Part shown: piece by piece, positions 9,582 to 17,872 of the stretch
Layout: the number at the start of each line of letters is the position of its first letter
How positions within the stretch are numbered: position 1 is the stretch's first letter
Source: Vibrio owensii CAIM 1854 = LMG 25443
GTDB lineage: Bacteria; Pseudomonadota; Gammaproteobacteria; Enterobacterales; Vibrionaceae
Direction: 5' to 3'
NCBI RefSeq assembly: GCF_000817815.1
Contig: NZ_JPRD01000020.1
Span: 124,001 to 188,000, forward strand
Length of the DNA stretch: 64,000 bases
The notes under the pieces: model-generated
The model's input: the letters and a program-made list of their open reading frames with translations, nothing else
What the model was told of the DNA's origin: nothing
The model's database searches: none
Made by a program: the position numbers and the translations under genes

Positions 9582-9598
9582 AAGCGTAGTTGAGGTTT
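9582..9598 (+). repeat. Operator-like repeat copy 1 (adhC side)
   Basis: AAGCGTAGTTGAGGTTT, identical but for one base to 9794-9810 and in the same orientation. The left half of the palindrome (GACGTCAT) is degenerate here compared with copy 2. It lies about 43 bases upstream of the adhC start codon, close to a TATACT box, so it may overlap the adhC promoter. Confidence 0.6.
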
Positions 9599-9785
9599 GC
9601 TCACTGCGCTGCGTCGTTTTGTTGGTGCCCATTTTAGGTGTTTCACGAAAAATGATAATCCGGTTAAATTGAAAATGATTTTTACGCATACGTAATAATC
9701 AACAAAAAGGTGCAATGATTTATGCGAGCGAAGCAGGGTAAGTTGGAGAAAAACAAAGTAAGGACGAGAAAATTCGTTTTGGGGT

Positions 9786-9816
9786 TTGACCTCAAGCGTG
9801 GTTGAGGTTTTATTGT
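9786..9816 (+). promoter_or_regulatory. MerR-family-type promoter and operator for the N-acetyltransferase gene
   Basis: TTGACC (9786-9791) and TATTGT (9811-9816) are separated by 19 bases, the abnormally long spacer used by MerR-family activators. The spacer region contains the perfect palindrome ACCTCAA-N6-TTGAGGT (9789-9808). The layout and half-sites resemble SoxR boxes (ACCTCAAG...CTTGAGGT), with one base different in the right half next to the centre. Transcription would start near 9823, leaving a leader of about 30 bases before the ATG at 9854. Regulator identity (SoxR, or an NmlR/AdhR-type formaldehyde sensor) is inference; no MerR gene lies in the window. Confidence 0.65.
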
Positions 9817-9853
9817 GTCGGCCATTGCGAAGAAACATCGATTAAGGATCAGA

Positions 9854-10660
9854 ATGAACAATACAGATTTAAAGGCTTACTTAAACAAGATTGGCGTAAC
9901 GCAGCAATTGGACGTTAGCGTGGATACTCTATTTGCGCTGCATAACGCGCAGCATCGTCGTTTGCCATTTGAGAACTTTGATATCGCATTGGGTAAAGGC
10001 ATTTCGACGTCTGAACAAGACATCATCGACAAGTTGGTTTACCACGAGCGCGGCGGTTACTGTTTTGAATTGAACGGTCTGCTGCTAAGAGTGCTCCAAC
10101 AGGTTGGCTTTGAAGCAAGACCACTTTTAGGCCGCGTACACTTATCTGGCACTCCTTCAGGCAGAACGCATCAGTTCACTTTGGTGACGTTTGGGGATGA
10201 AAAGTGGATTGTCGATGCAGGCTTTGGCTCAAACACGCCACGCGCACCGCTGCCTTTTGTGACTAATCAGCCTATTCATACTGACCTACAAACGTTCCGT
10301 TTTGTTGAAGATGAGCGTGTTGGCTACATGCTACAAATTCAGTCTTATGATGATGCAAACCAGTGGATTGATATGTACAGCTTGGACTTTGAACATGTCT
10401 TTGATGGCGACATTGTGTGTGGGAACCACTATGCGTCAACGTCATCTCATTCGCGCTTTACGTCCAGTCGTGTTGCCACGTTAGCGACCGAGTTTGGAAT
10501 CATCACGTTGGCGAACCACACGTTAAAACACCATTTGAATAATGAAGTGGTTGAGCAAGAACTGGCAGAAGGGCAAAGCTACCTATCAGCACTGAAAGAG
10601 CACTTTGGTATTGAGCTGAATGCCGAGTATCAAGACCTGAAACCACTGCCTCAGCTATAA
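9854..10660 (+). CDS. Arylamine N-acetyltransferase
   Basis: 268 residues, the usual NAT length. Transfers acetyl from acetyl-CoA to arylamines or hydrazines through an acetyl-cysteine intermediate. The catalytic triad is visible with canonical spacing: Cys70 in RGGYCFELN, His106 in RTHQFTLV, Asp121 in VDAGFG. The N-terminal RLPFENFDI motif is also typical. ATG 9854 has AAGGA six bases upstream; the open frame extends 13 codons further upstream to 9815, but that would start in the promoter. It is divergent from adhC and shares a repeated control sequence with it, which suggests a common response to electrophiles or oxidants. Confidence 0.93.
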   Translation: MNNTDLKAYLNKIGVTQQLDVSVDTLFALHNAQHRRLPFENFDIALGKGISTSEQDIIDKLVYHERGGYCFELNGLLLRVLQQVGFEARPLLGRVHLSGTPSGRTHQFTLVTFGDEKWIVDAGFGSNTPRAPLPFVTNQPIHTDLQTFRFVEDERVGYMLQIQSYDDANQWIDMYSLDFEHVFDGDIVCGNHYASTSSHSRFTSSRVATLATEFGIITLANHTLKHHLNNEVVEQELAEGQSYLSALKEHFGIELNAEYQDLKPLPQL

Positions 10661-10903
10661 CCATTCTGAATGACTTAACCATTGATGTTTGGCGAAAAGT
10701 ATAGTGAGCATCAATGGGTTTGATTTGGTCTACTCCAAGCTGTTTATTGGTTTAAGTTATTGATTAAAAAGAGTGTGAACGAAGGTCACAGATCAGAACG
10801 GCTTACGATAAGTTGTAAGAAAGTCGCAACCTAATTGTCATTTTTTCTACCTAAGCTCCTCGCCCGATTTCAAAATTATTACTCTTTTATCGGGATGAGA
10901 AAA

Positions 10904-13063
10904 ATGAAACGCAGTACATTGACCGTACTCTCCGGTCTGATTGCCGCTACGCTAGTTGGCTGTAATTCAGACTCTTCTAGCAGTGGCACCCCAGAACTTG
11001 AAGCGCCAGTCCAAGTGGCCTTTATGCCAGATATCCACTTCCACGATGTGTATGGTGATTTCCAAGACGGCTCTTTCCAAGGTTTGTATACCAACTCAAG
11101 CGGTAAGTACGCGACGATTCGAACCATGCAATCGCAGATGGAATCGACTCGTCTTTTCAATGAAAACTACTTCGCAATGATCGCGGCTTTGGATGACGTG
11201 GTAGAGCGCGGAATTAAGTATGTGGCGCTACCGGGCGATTTCAGTGATGACGGCCAGCCTGTGCACATGCGTAGTTTGGTTAAAATCTTCGACCACTATC
11301 GTGAAACATACGGACTTGAGTTCTTCGCTGCGCCGGGTAACCACGATCCGGGCAAGCCATTTACCGTCGCCGCGGGCAAATCGGATTACCTTGGTGAAGA
11401 CGGTAAGAAACAACGTATCTTCAGCCGTGGTAAAGATGAGTGTGTTGATTACGAAGGCGAATGGGGCACGATTCCGGGTGAAGATGGAAACTTAGATACT
11501 ATCTGTACGGAAGAAGTGAAAGAGTGGGGCTACAAGGAGATCATGGATATCCTTGGTACGCACGGTTTCTACCCACAAGAAGAGTACCTGTACTTCGAAA
11601 CGCCTTACAGCAGTGATGAAGCCCGCAACAACTACTCGTACGAACTTGCTTCGGAAGAAGCGACTTACGACAAGCGTATGTTCGAGATTTGTCACCAAGG
11701 GACGGGCGGTGAGTACAAACAAGACGGTTACACCAACTGTGCGATAGTGCCAGATACCAGCTACTTGGTCGAGCCAGTGAAAGGCTTGTGGTTGTTGGCC
11801 ATCGACGCGAACGTCTACAAACCAAAAGACACCTTGCCAGATGGTTCAGTTAATGGTGATGATTTTGATGGATCTAGTAGCGCAGGCTACAACATGATGT
11901 TGACCCACAAGCAGCACGTTATCGAGTGGATCAGCGATGTAGTGAAAGCGGCGAAAGAACAGAATAAAACCTTGGTGTCATTCAGCCATTTCCCAATGAC
12001 TGATTTCTACAATGGTGCGTCAGAAGACATCGAAGACCTGTTTGGTGAAGGCAGTCATCAGCTTTCTCGCGAACCAAACGACGACACCAGTAAAGCGCTG
12101 GCTGCGACGGGTTTGAGCATTCACGTTGGCGGCCACATGCACTTCAATGATACCGGCAAGAAGAGCTATGTGATTGACGGTGTACAACACACGCTATTCA
12201 ACATTCAAGCGCCTTCTCTAGCGGGTTATATTCCGGCTTACAAACTTCTGAACATTCGTCCTGATCACCAAGTTGAAGTAGAAACGGTCGTGATCGACAA
12301 AGTGGCAGGCTACAACGAATTGTTTGAGCACTATGCACGCGAGCATGAGCATCTGACTGAACAAGCAGGTGATGATGAAACTGTCAAGGCGAGCATCTGG
12401 AACAAAGAGATTCTTGAAGCTGACAGTTACTACGCCCTGACAGATTGGCACATTCGAGAGTTGACGCGCTTGCGCTTCTTACCGAGTGATTGGCCATTAG
12501 AAATGCGTGAAATGATCATGCACATGGATGGAGACGACATGCTGATTATGTCTCAGCTTTCGACGGAATTTACCGTGTGCCAGCTAGCTAAAGAGCTTGG
12601 CTATGACATCGTCAACTGCAACGGGAACGCTGTTGTGGATTACGAACAGTTCCAGAAAGACTGGCAAGCCGCATCGCAGCAAGCAGAAACCATTGCTCAA
12701 GAAGGCGGCTTTACATTGACGGATTTTGCTGAATGGAATGGTGAAGAGCTAGCAACGGATTTTTACCGTCTGCGTAATGCCGATGAGTTGGCGTTCCGTG
12801 ACATTGAAGAAGCGCAATTGCTGCAATATGAGCTGTTAAGTCGAGAGTTATCTGAGTTCGCCGGAACGGTCGATTCTGAGCTTGGTGATTTAGGTGAATA
12901 CTCGGTTGGCGAAGTGTTCCGCTCACGCTTTGGTAGCCTGTTTGTGATTCTTGAGAAGTTCGCGACTGGACAAGCAAGTGATCACTTCCTGATCGATACT
13001 GAGCAGCAAACGCTGATTGATCTTAAAGGTGAAGTGAAGCGCGATATTCTCAAAAGCGAATAG
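10904..13063 (+). CDS. Metallophosphoesterase lipoprotein
   Basis: 719 residues from the ATG at 10904. Signal peptide with lipobox LVGC (Cys20), so an outer- or inner-membrane lipoprotein facing the periplasm. Calcineurin-like phosphoesterase motifs are in order: MPDIHFHD, LPGDFSDDG, APGNHD, SFSHFP, VGGHMHFND; together they give a dinuclear metal site. The region between GNHD and SHFP is expanded, with several cysteines (CVDYEGEW, DTICTEE, EICHQG, YTNCAI) that could form disulfides. The roughly 250 residues after GGHMH are unassigned and acidic. Substrate unknown: phosphomonoester, diester or nucleotide. Two alternative starts upstream (10835, 10895) are possible but give poorer ribosome-site spacing. 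Monocistronic with a terminator at 13083. Confidence 0.85.
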   Translation: MKRSTLTVLSGLIAATLVGCNSDSSSSGTPELEAPVQVAFMPDIHFHDVYGDFQDGSFQGLYTNSSGKYATIRTMQSQMESTRLFNENYFAMIAALDDVVERGIKYVALPGDFSDDGQPVHMRSLVKIFDHYRETYGLEFFAAPGNHDPGKPFTVAAGKSDYLGEDGKKQRIFSRGKDECVDYEGEWGTIPGEDGNLDTICTEEVKEWGYKEIMDILGTHGFYPQEEYLYFETPYSSDEARNNYSYELASEEATYDKRMFEICHQGTGGEYKQDGYTNCAIVPDTSYLVEPVKGLWLLAIDANVYKPKDTLPDGSVNGDDFDGSSSAGYNMMLTHKQHVIEWISDVVKAAKEQNKTLVSFSHFPMTDFYNGASEDIEDLFGEGSHQLSREPNDDTSKALAATGLSIHVGGHMHFNDTGKKSYVIDGVQHTLFNIQAPSLAGYIPAYKLLNIRPDHQVEVETVVIDKVAGYNELFEHYAREHEHLTEQAGDDETVKASIWNKEILEADSYYALTDWHIRELTRLRFLPSDWPLEMREMIMHMDGDDMLIMSQLSTEFTVCQLAKELGYDIVNCNGNAVVDYEQFQKDWQAASQQAETIAQEGGFTLTDFAEWNGEELATDFYRLRNADELAFRDIEEAQLLQYELLSRELSEFAGTVDSELGDLGEYSVGEVFRSRFGSLFVILEKFATGQASDHFLIDTEQQTLIDLKGEVKRDILKSE

Positions 13064-13082
13064 CACCCTTATCTAAAAATGG

Positions 13083-13111
13083 AAAGCGCAGCTCAGTCTG
13101 CGCTTTTTTAT
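13083..13111 (+). terminator. Intrinsic terminator of the phosphoesterase gene
   Basis: AAAGCGCAG, short loop, CTGCGCTTTTTTATT, 20 bases after the stop codon. Confidence 0.9.
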
Positions 13112-13181
13112 TTGCGCTGTCTCTCAGTAAGTGGCTTTTCAAAGGTTTACCTTTAACCATGAGAAATAAATGAGGTAAATC

Positions 13182-13694
13182 ATGCGCTTTGAATACATAC
13201 TTGATGATGAAGTCACCCAAGAACTCGACGCAAAGCTAAGAAGTTTGCTCTCCACTTGCTTCACCAAGGAGCAAGACAAAATCTTCCGAACTCAACGATA
13301 CTTCAATGAAATGCCTCGCCACCGTTACCTTATTTGGGACGGAGACACCCTTGCGGCTCATGTTGCGGTTCATGAAAAACAAGTGATGATTGATGACCAA
13401 TCCTTCCCAATAAGTGGCATTGCCGAAGTGTGTGTACAGCCCGATTCACGAGGAAAAGGGTTGGTAAAGTTACTGCTTAAGGCGGTACATCAGGATGCTT
13501 TGGAACGAGGCGATGCGTTCTCGGTATTGTTTGGCCGCACTCATGTTTACCAGTCCAGCGGCTATCAACCGATCAACAACTTACACATGAAAGTTCAGCC
13601 CAATAAATGGGTTAGTACGAGCGACACTATGGTGTGCTCATTGAACATCATTTGGCCACAACAGACGGTCCATTTAGTCGGCTATCCTTTTTAA
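13182..13694 (+). CDS. GNAT-family N-acetyltransferase
   Basis: 170 residues. The acetyl-CoA pyrophosphate-binding loop is visible as VCVQPDSRGKGLVKLLLKAV (about 85-104), the core GNAT motif A, preceded by the beta4 strand ISGIAEV. The C-terminal part has the expected FGRTHVYQSSGYQ strand-turn. Acceptor substrate cannot be told from sequence. GAGGT lies seven bases before the ATG. A LysR regulator starts about 70 bases downstream on the same strand; no terminator is obvious between them, so they may be co-transcribed. Confidence 0.85.
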   Translation: MRFEYILDDEVTQELDAKLRSLLSTCFTKEQDKIFRTQRYFNEMPRHRYLIWDGDTLAAHVAVHEKQVMIDDQSFPISGIAEVCVQPDSRGKGLVKLLLKAVHQDALERGDAFSVLFGRTHVYQSSGYQPINNLHMKVQPNKWVSTSDTMVCSLNIIWPQQTVHLVGYPF

Positions 13695-13763
13695 ACAGGT
13701 TTTCTCCACATGAAACTTTGTGTGAGAATACGCAATACATAGAATTCCACAGGAACCACATTC

Positions 13764-14633
13764 ATGGCGAATTGGGAAGGCGTGAGCGAGTTTGTCGCTG
13801 TCGCAGAAACCAACAGCTTCACGGGCGCAGCCAACAAGTTGAAAACATCGGTGGCGCAAATCAGCCGCCGCGTGTCAGCGTTGGAAGAGCGTTTAGCGGT
13901 TAAGTTGCTGCACCGTACCACACGAAAAGTCTCTCTAACCGAGGCAGGGCAACTCTATTACCAGCAGTGTAAACACCTTGTTGAAGGCTTGGAGTTGGCA
14001 GAATTGGCGGTAACGCAAATGCAAGCAGAACCGAAAGGCTTGCTCAAAGTGACCGCTCCTGTGACTTACGGTGAGATGAACTTAGCGCCGTTGTTGCACC
14101 AGTTTATTGAGAAATACCCGCAGGTAAATCTGGATTTGAATCTGACTAACCAAAAGTTAGATTTGATTGAGCAAGGCGTCGATGTGGCGATTCGTCTCGG
14201 ACGTTTGCAAGACTCAAGTTTGATTGCCAAGCGCTTGTCATCTCGACAGCTTTACGTGTGTGCTAGCCCAGCGTACTTAGATCGCTCAGGCGAACCGCAT
14301 ACCTTGTCTGAGCTGAGCCATCACCAATGTTTGGTTGGTACAGCAGATTACTGGCACTTTAAAGAGCAAAAGCGTGAGAAGTCTTTACGTGTTTCTGGCC
14401 GAATCAAATGCAACAGTGGCTTTGCGTTGGTCGATGCGGCAAAACGTGGTTTAGGTTTGGTACAACTGCCGGACTACTACGTGCAAGAGGCGCTAGACAA
14501 TGGCGAGCTGGTGGAAGTGTTAACCGATTACCGAGACGATCGTGAAGGTATTTGGGCTCTATACCCACAAAATCGAAACCTGTCGCCAAAAGTGCGCTTA
14601 CTGATTGATTTCTTGGCTGAAAACATGAGCTAA
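13764..14633 (+). CDS. LysR-family transcriptional regulator
   Basis: 289 residues. N-terminal winged helix-turn-helix (about 6-65): FVAVAETNSFTGAANKL, VAQISRRVSALEERL, HRTTRKVSLTEAG. The C-terminal part is a periplasmic-binding-like effector domain (about 90-289) with LTNQKLDLIEQGVDVAIRLGRL and KCNSGFALVDAAKRGLGLVQLP, close to the large CrgA/DmlR-like subgroup. Effector unknown. CAGGAA precedes the start. It lies downstream of the GNAT gene and converges on the proline-rich lipoprotein gene. Confidence 0.9.
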   Translation: MANWEGVSEFVAVAETNSFTGAANKLKTSVAQISRRVSALEERLAVKLLHRTTRKVSLTEAGQLYYQQCKHLVEGLELAELAVTQMQAEPKGLLKVTAPVTYGEMNLAPLLHQFIEKYPQVNLDLNLTNQKLDLIEQGVDVAIRLGRLQDSSLIAKRLSSRQLYVCASPAYLDRSGEPHTLSELSHHQCLVGTADYWHFKEQKREKSLRVSGRIKCNSGFALVDAAKRGLGLVQLPDYYVQEALDNGELVEVLTDYRDDREGIWALYPQNRNLSPKVRLLIDFLAENMS

Positions 14634-14640
14634 GAAAGGT

Positions 14641-14690
14641 GTCCCCAGCACTTTGCTTATCAGGGGTTATTGATTCGCAAAGGCGGGGAC
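14641..14690. repeat. Two-part inverted repeat between convergent genes
   Basis: GTCCCC (14641-14646) pairs with GGGGAC (14685-14690) and, inside it, CTTTGC (14651-14656) pairs with GCAAAG (14677-14682), with a 20-base loop. It lies between the LysR stop (14633) and the end of the minus-strand lipoprotein gene (14701). No T-run follows; possibly a shared 3' end structure. Confidence 0.5.
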
Positions 14691-14700
14691 TTGCAGGATG

Positions 14701-15537
14701 CTACATTCCAAAAATAGTAACTAGCTTGTGGAACGGCTGCGATTGGTGGAATTTATGTATCTGAGTCACTGAACCATTCGGATTGGTTTCTAAAGTTGTT
14801 TCTATTTGGAAATAGTTTTCAGGCAAGCCTTGGAAACGTTGCTTTGGAATCATAGTATTTTGCTCGTCATTGCTTAAATCATTCTCAATGGATAGCAGAG
14901 CACTACTTTGAAAAACCAAAGGATCAAATAATTGCTCCGCTACTACTTCTTCTACACCGGGTGAAGAGTAGTATTGACGAATAACAAATTCAGAGACATT
15001 AAGGTAACTGTCGTTATTAGGAAAACTCACATTCATTCTATAACCAAAATAACCAATAGACTGGAAGTGGTCCGTTATATCGAACTCTATTTTAGCTGAA
15101 TATGGTATTTTACTTTCTGATTTATATGACTCAGAGTCAAAAGTGACAGTAAACTTTTTATGAAGGTCATTCCATTTACAATAAATATTGTATTTATCAT
15201 TAGGTTTATTATCTAAGGAGTAATCCGATTCACAGAGATCATAAATCTCATCATAAGTTTTATTAAAATGATTGGCGACAGTCTGATACATTGATATTCC
15301 AGGTTCAATAGGGTGGACTGGCTCTTCTGGTCTTTCTGGCTCAATGGGATGCACAGGATGTTCAGGTTCAATCGGATGAACAGGCTCCCCCGGCTCTATA
15401 GGGTGAACCGGAGGCGTGGGTTCGATTGGCTGAATGGGTTTTATTCCTGAATCAATGCCGTTGTCACCATTTGTGTCTGAGGAATTACAAGCAGCTAAAA
15501 GTGGCAAGATACTCGCAAGCAAAAGAGTTTTCTTCAT
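14701..15537 (-). CDS. Lipoprotein with proline-rich PVHPIEP repeats
   Basis: 278 residues. Signal peptide with lipobox LAAC (Cys17). A low-complexity linker (about residues 34-80) holds four PVHPIEP units separated by acidic pairs, after two degenerate units (KPIQPIEPT). A beta-rich C-terminal domain of about 195 residues follows, with two cysteines (LCESDYS, YCKWN). I do not recognise that domain. The linker would act as a rigid spacer through the cell wall, as in other proline-rich surface lipoproteins. The C-terminal coding region and the upstream 240 bases are clearly AT-richer than neighbouring genes, suggesting recent gain. It is convergent with LysR 13764-14633 and monocistronic. Confidence 0.75.
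   Translation of the reverse strand: MKKTLLLASILPLLAACNSSDTNGDNGIDSGIKPIQPIEPTPPVHPIEPGEPVHPIEPEHPVHPIEPERPEEPVHPIEPGISMYQTVANHFNKTYDEIYDLCESDYSLDNKPNDKYNIYCKWNDLHKKFTVTFDSESYKSESKIPYSAKIEFDITDHFQSIGYFGYRMNVSFPNNDSYLNVSEFVIRQYYSSPGVEEVVAEQLFDPLVFQSSALLSIENDLSNDEQNTMIPKQRFQGLPENYFQIETTLETNPNGSVTQIHKFHQSQPFHKLVTIFGM
15298..15438 (-). repeat. Tandem repeat encoding PVHPIEP units
   Basis: Degenerate 21-30-base units inside the lipoprotein gene, each encoding (E/T)P-PVHPIEP. Unit number could vary between strains by slippage or recombination. Confidence 0.7.
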
Positions 15538-15777
15538 ATTTCTACCTAGTCATTATAATTTCGTTTTGATGAAAATAAGAACACTCAATTACTATTCCAT
15601 TATTCTCTTTATTATTTTTTATTTAAAGAGAAGAGTGATTCCTGACATTAAGGTTAATGCCTTTCCTAATATTATTTAAGCCAACTGACGTTTGGATATA
15701 AACAGAATAAAAAAGTAAACTTCAGATTTACGATAGATCTATATTCGTATATTGCCTCCTATTTTCTAAAACTGCCT

Positions 15778-16644
15778 TTATGCATATTCAGTAATCAATG
15801 TTTTTTTCAGCCAATCAGTCGCAATACCGTTGGCTCGAATTTCTGATGTGATCATGTCCATTCGGAACAAGAGTCCTTTTTCACCAAGACTAGTCTGGGT
15901 GACAACCACTTTATGTGAGTTTTTTATCGCCAATTCCAATGGGACGATAGCCCAACCGACATCTCTGCTTACAAGCTCTATGCTTGTCTCAATGTCATCA
16001 ATTCTTACCTTGTTTACTTCTTCTAGATCGAGGAAGCGGTTGTCCAAATTGAATACGCTACTGCGTGTTATTTGAGTCGTGCCTACTAAATCACTTGGCA
16101 CGACGACTTTATGTTGCAGAGGATTATCTCGTGCACAAATTAAACAGGTTTTCACGTAATCAATGGTTTGATATTGGATTGTACTATCAAAAAAATGTCG
16201 CCCAACAATCAGTGCTAGATCGACTTCATCCGCTTCTATCATGGCAACCAAATCTTGAGTTGGCCGCTTATGAAGTACCAATTCCACTTGAGGAAACTGT
16301 TGTTGAAACCCAATGATGATTTGTCGCATCTTGTCATCTACTAGCCAGTCATCAATGGCGACTACGACTTTATCCTCAACGCCTTGAGCCAAGTGCTCCG
16401 CGTGGCGCAAAAACTTGCTCTCTGCTGCGAGCATACTTTTGGCATAACCGAGCAAATTTTCGCCTTCTGCGGTGAGCTTTGGTTTATAACCATCACGTGA
16501 GAATAACTCGACCGATAAATCGATCTCTAAATCACTGATGGCATTGCTAATCCAAGATTGCGCTTTACCTTGTTTTCGTGCTGCGGCAGAAAAGGAGCCA
16601 AGCTCAGCTGCATTTACAAAGGCTTTTACTTTATCGGTGTTCAT
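15778..16644 (-). CDS. LysR-family transcriptional regulator
   Basis: 288 residues. Winged helix-turn-helix at the N-terminus (about 3-62): VKAFVNAAELGSFSAAARK, SWISNAISDLEIDL, LFSRDGYKPKLTAEG. The effector domain (about 90-288) begins VVVAIDDWLVDDKMRQI and includes EADEVDLALIVGRHF. A GAGG site lies seven bases before the ATG. The gene is alone: upstream is a plain intergenic region with the end of the siderophore-interacting protein gene, and downstream is AT-rich DNA leading to the lipoprotein. Target genes cannot be assigned from position. Confidence 0.9.
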   Translation of the reverse strand: MNTDKVKAFVNAAELGSFSAAARKQGKAQSWISNAISDLEIDLSVELFSRDGYKPKLTAEGENLLGYAKSMLAAESKFLRHAEHLAQGVEDKVVVAIDDWLVDDKMRQIIIGFQQQFPQVELVLHKRPTQDLVAMIEADEVDLALIVGRHFFDSTIQYQTIDYVKTCLICARDNPLQHKVVVPSDLVGTTQITRSSVFNLDNRFLDLEEVNKVRIDDIETSIELVSRDVGWAIVPLELAIKNSHKVVVTQTSLGEKGLLFRMDMITSEIRANGIATDWLKKTLITEYA

Positions 16645-16792
16645 GCTTGCCTCGTCGTTATGGTGGGTAGATTATCGACAGCTTAACGAGGTTAAAAGAT
16701 AGACTCTATATGGATTTGTTATAGTGATTGAAGTGGAGTTTTTAGAGAGAAGAAATGAGTTTGGTTGTAATTCATTGATATTTATAGGATAT

Positions 16793-16834
16793 AAAAAATA
16801 AACGCTGAGCTTTTTGACCAAAAAACTCAGCGTT
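16793..16834 (-). terminator. Intrinsic terminator of the siderophore-interacting protein gene
   Basis: AACGCTGAG (16801-16809) pairs with CTCAGCGTT (16826-16834); an inner TTTTT/AAAAA pair extends the stem. On the minus strand it is followed by TATTTTTTAT. Confidence 0.85.
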
Positions 16835-16864
16835 ATCTATAGTAAAAGTAATATAAAGTTACAT

Positions 16865-17638
16865 TTACTGCTCGTTTAACTCAGCATCTTCGCGCTTGAT
16901 GACCTTGTGGCCGTCTTCTGATACGCCCTGTTTCCAGTAACTGCTGAGGTAAAGGTTTTCACGTTCCACTTCTTTTTCGTTACGGAAGTATTGGCGTAGC
17001 GCACGCATCGAGTCGAACTCACAAGCACACCACACTGCGGCTTCACCTGTCTTCCACTCTAGAGCGCGAACTTTATCTTCGAGTGATTGCTCGGTGATCC
17101 AATGGATTTTCATACCTGCTGGTGCTTCGAGAGCTTGGATATCCGCTTCGGAGATCACACTGATCACGGCATAGCCCGTTGCGTCCTCTGGCAGAGTGCG
17201 AATCTTTGCAGACAGCGCAGGCAGTGCAGTCATGTCCGCCGCCATAAAGAACCAATCAGCTTCTGTATTTAAGTTCGAAATGCTGCCAGGGCCTGCGATG
17301 TTAATGGTGTCGCCTTCTTTGGCAGACATTGCCCAACGTGCGGCAAAGCCACATTGTAAGTCTTTGGTGATGTGACGTACGAAATCGACTTCAATCGTGC
17401 ATGCTTGTGGGTCGAAGCGACGAATGGTGTAAGTACGCATGACAGGGCGGTTATCTTCTGAGAAGCCTTGAATATCGGTGCCGCCGGTTTCATTGAACAA
17501 CAGCTTGATGTAGCTGCCTTCGCAATCTTGTGGGAAGTTGCCTAGCGCGTCACCTTGCAGGGTAATGCGCTGCATGTTCGGTGTGACGGCTTGTGTGTTG
17601 ATGACAACGAGGCTTTTTGGTTGTGGTTTCTTTTTCAT
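16865..17638 (-). CDS. Siderophore-interacting protein (FAD-dependent ferric-siderophore reductase, ViuB-like)
   Basis: 257 residues. The N-terminal FAD-binding barrel carries MRTYTIRRFD (about 68-77), the RxYTxR motif of the SIP/ViuB family; the C-terminal NAD(P)H-binding-like half includes WFFMAADMTALPAL and AAVWCACEFDSMRALRQYF, the second typical SIP signature. Releases iron from ferric siderophores in the cytoplasm by reduction. No siderophore synthesis or receptor gene is adjacent. A Fur-box-like sequence (17662-17676) lies 24 bases upstream of the start, as expected for an iron-regulated gene. The ribosome site is weak. Followed by its own terminator. Confidence 0.9.
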   Translation of the reverse strand: MKKKPQPKSLVVINTQAVTPNMQRITLQGDALGNFPQDCEGSYIKLLFNETGGTDIQGFSEDNRPVMRTYTIRRFDPQACTIEVDFVRHITKDLQCGFAARWAMSAKEGDTINIAGPGSISNLNTEADWFFMAADMTALPALSAKIRTLPEDATGYAVISVISEADIQALEAPAGMKIHWITEQSLEDKVRALEWKTGEAAVWCACEFDSMRALRQYFRNEKEVERENLYLSSYWKQGVSEDGHKVIKREDAELNEQ

Positions 17639-17661
17639 TTTAATTCACATTTCACTACGTT

Positions 17662-17676
17662 TGATAACTATTCTCT
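17662..17676. promoter_or_regulatory. Possible Fur box
   Basis: TGATAACTATTCTCT matches 11 of the 14 defined positions of the 7-1-7 Fur consensus TGATAATnATTATCA. It lies just upstream of the siderophore-interacting protein gene. Best read as a candidate for repression by Fur with iron. Confidence 0.5.
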
Positions 17677-17827
17677 TTCTCATCTAAGATTAACAGCATC
17701 TCAATAAGGCAGATAGTGTCTTTATCTAAATTTACACTCTGATCTGAGAATCGGCGATTTAATTTCGGTACGCCTCGCTCAAATGAACACTTCGTCGTCC
17801 CGCTTTATAAGATAGTGACGGGACAAT

Positions 17828-17852
17828 AAAAAAAGGGCACCGAAGTGCCCTT
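17828..17852 (-). terminator. Intrinsic terminator of the S9 peptidase gene
   Basis: GGGCAC / GTGCCC with a GAAG-type tight loop, and on the minus strand a following run of seven T. It lies 20 bases after the peptidase stop codon. Confidence 0.9.
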
Positions 17853-17872
17853 GAGAGAAGAATGGCGCTTGT

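Noticed and set aside
9578..9838. 86-codon minus-strand frame between adhC and nat
   Set aside because: No ribosome site or family pattern, and it covers the promoter and operator sequences.
10774..10790. CRP-like site TGTGA...TCACA upstream of the phosphoesterase gene
   Set aside because: The spacer is 7 bases; CRP needs 6, so it is probably chance.
15298..15438. Repeats that might suggest a CRISPR-like array
   Set aside because: They are degenerate coding repeats (PVHPIEP) inside an open frame, with no unique spacers.
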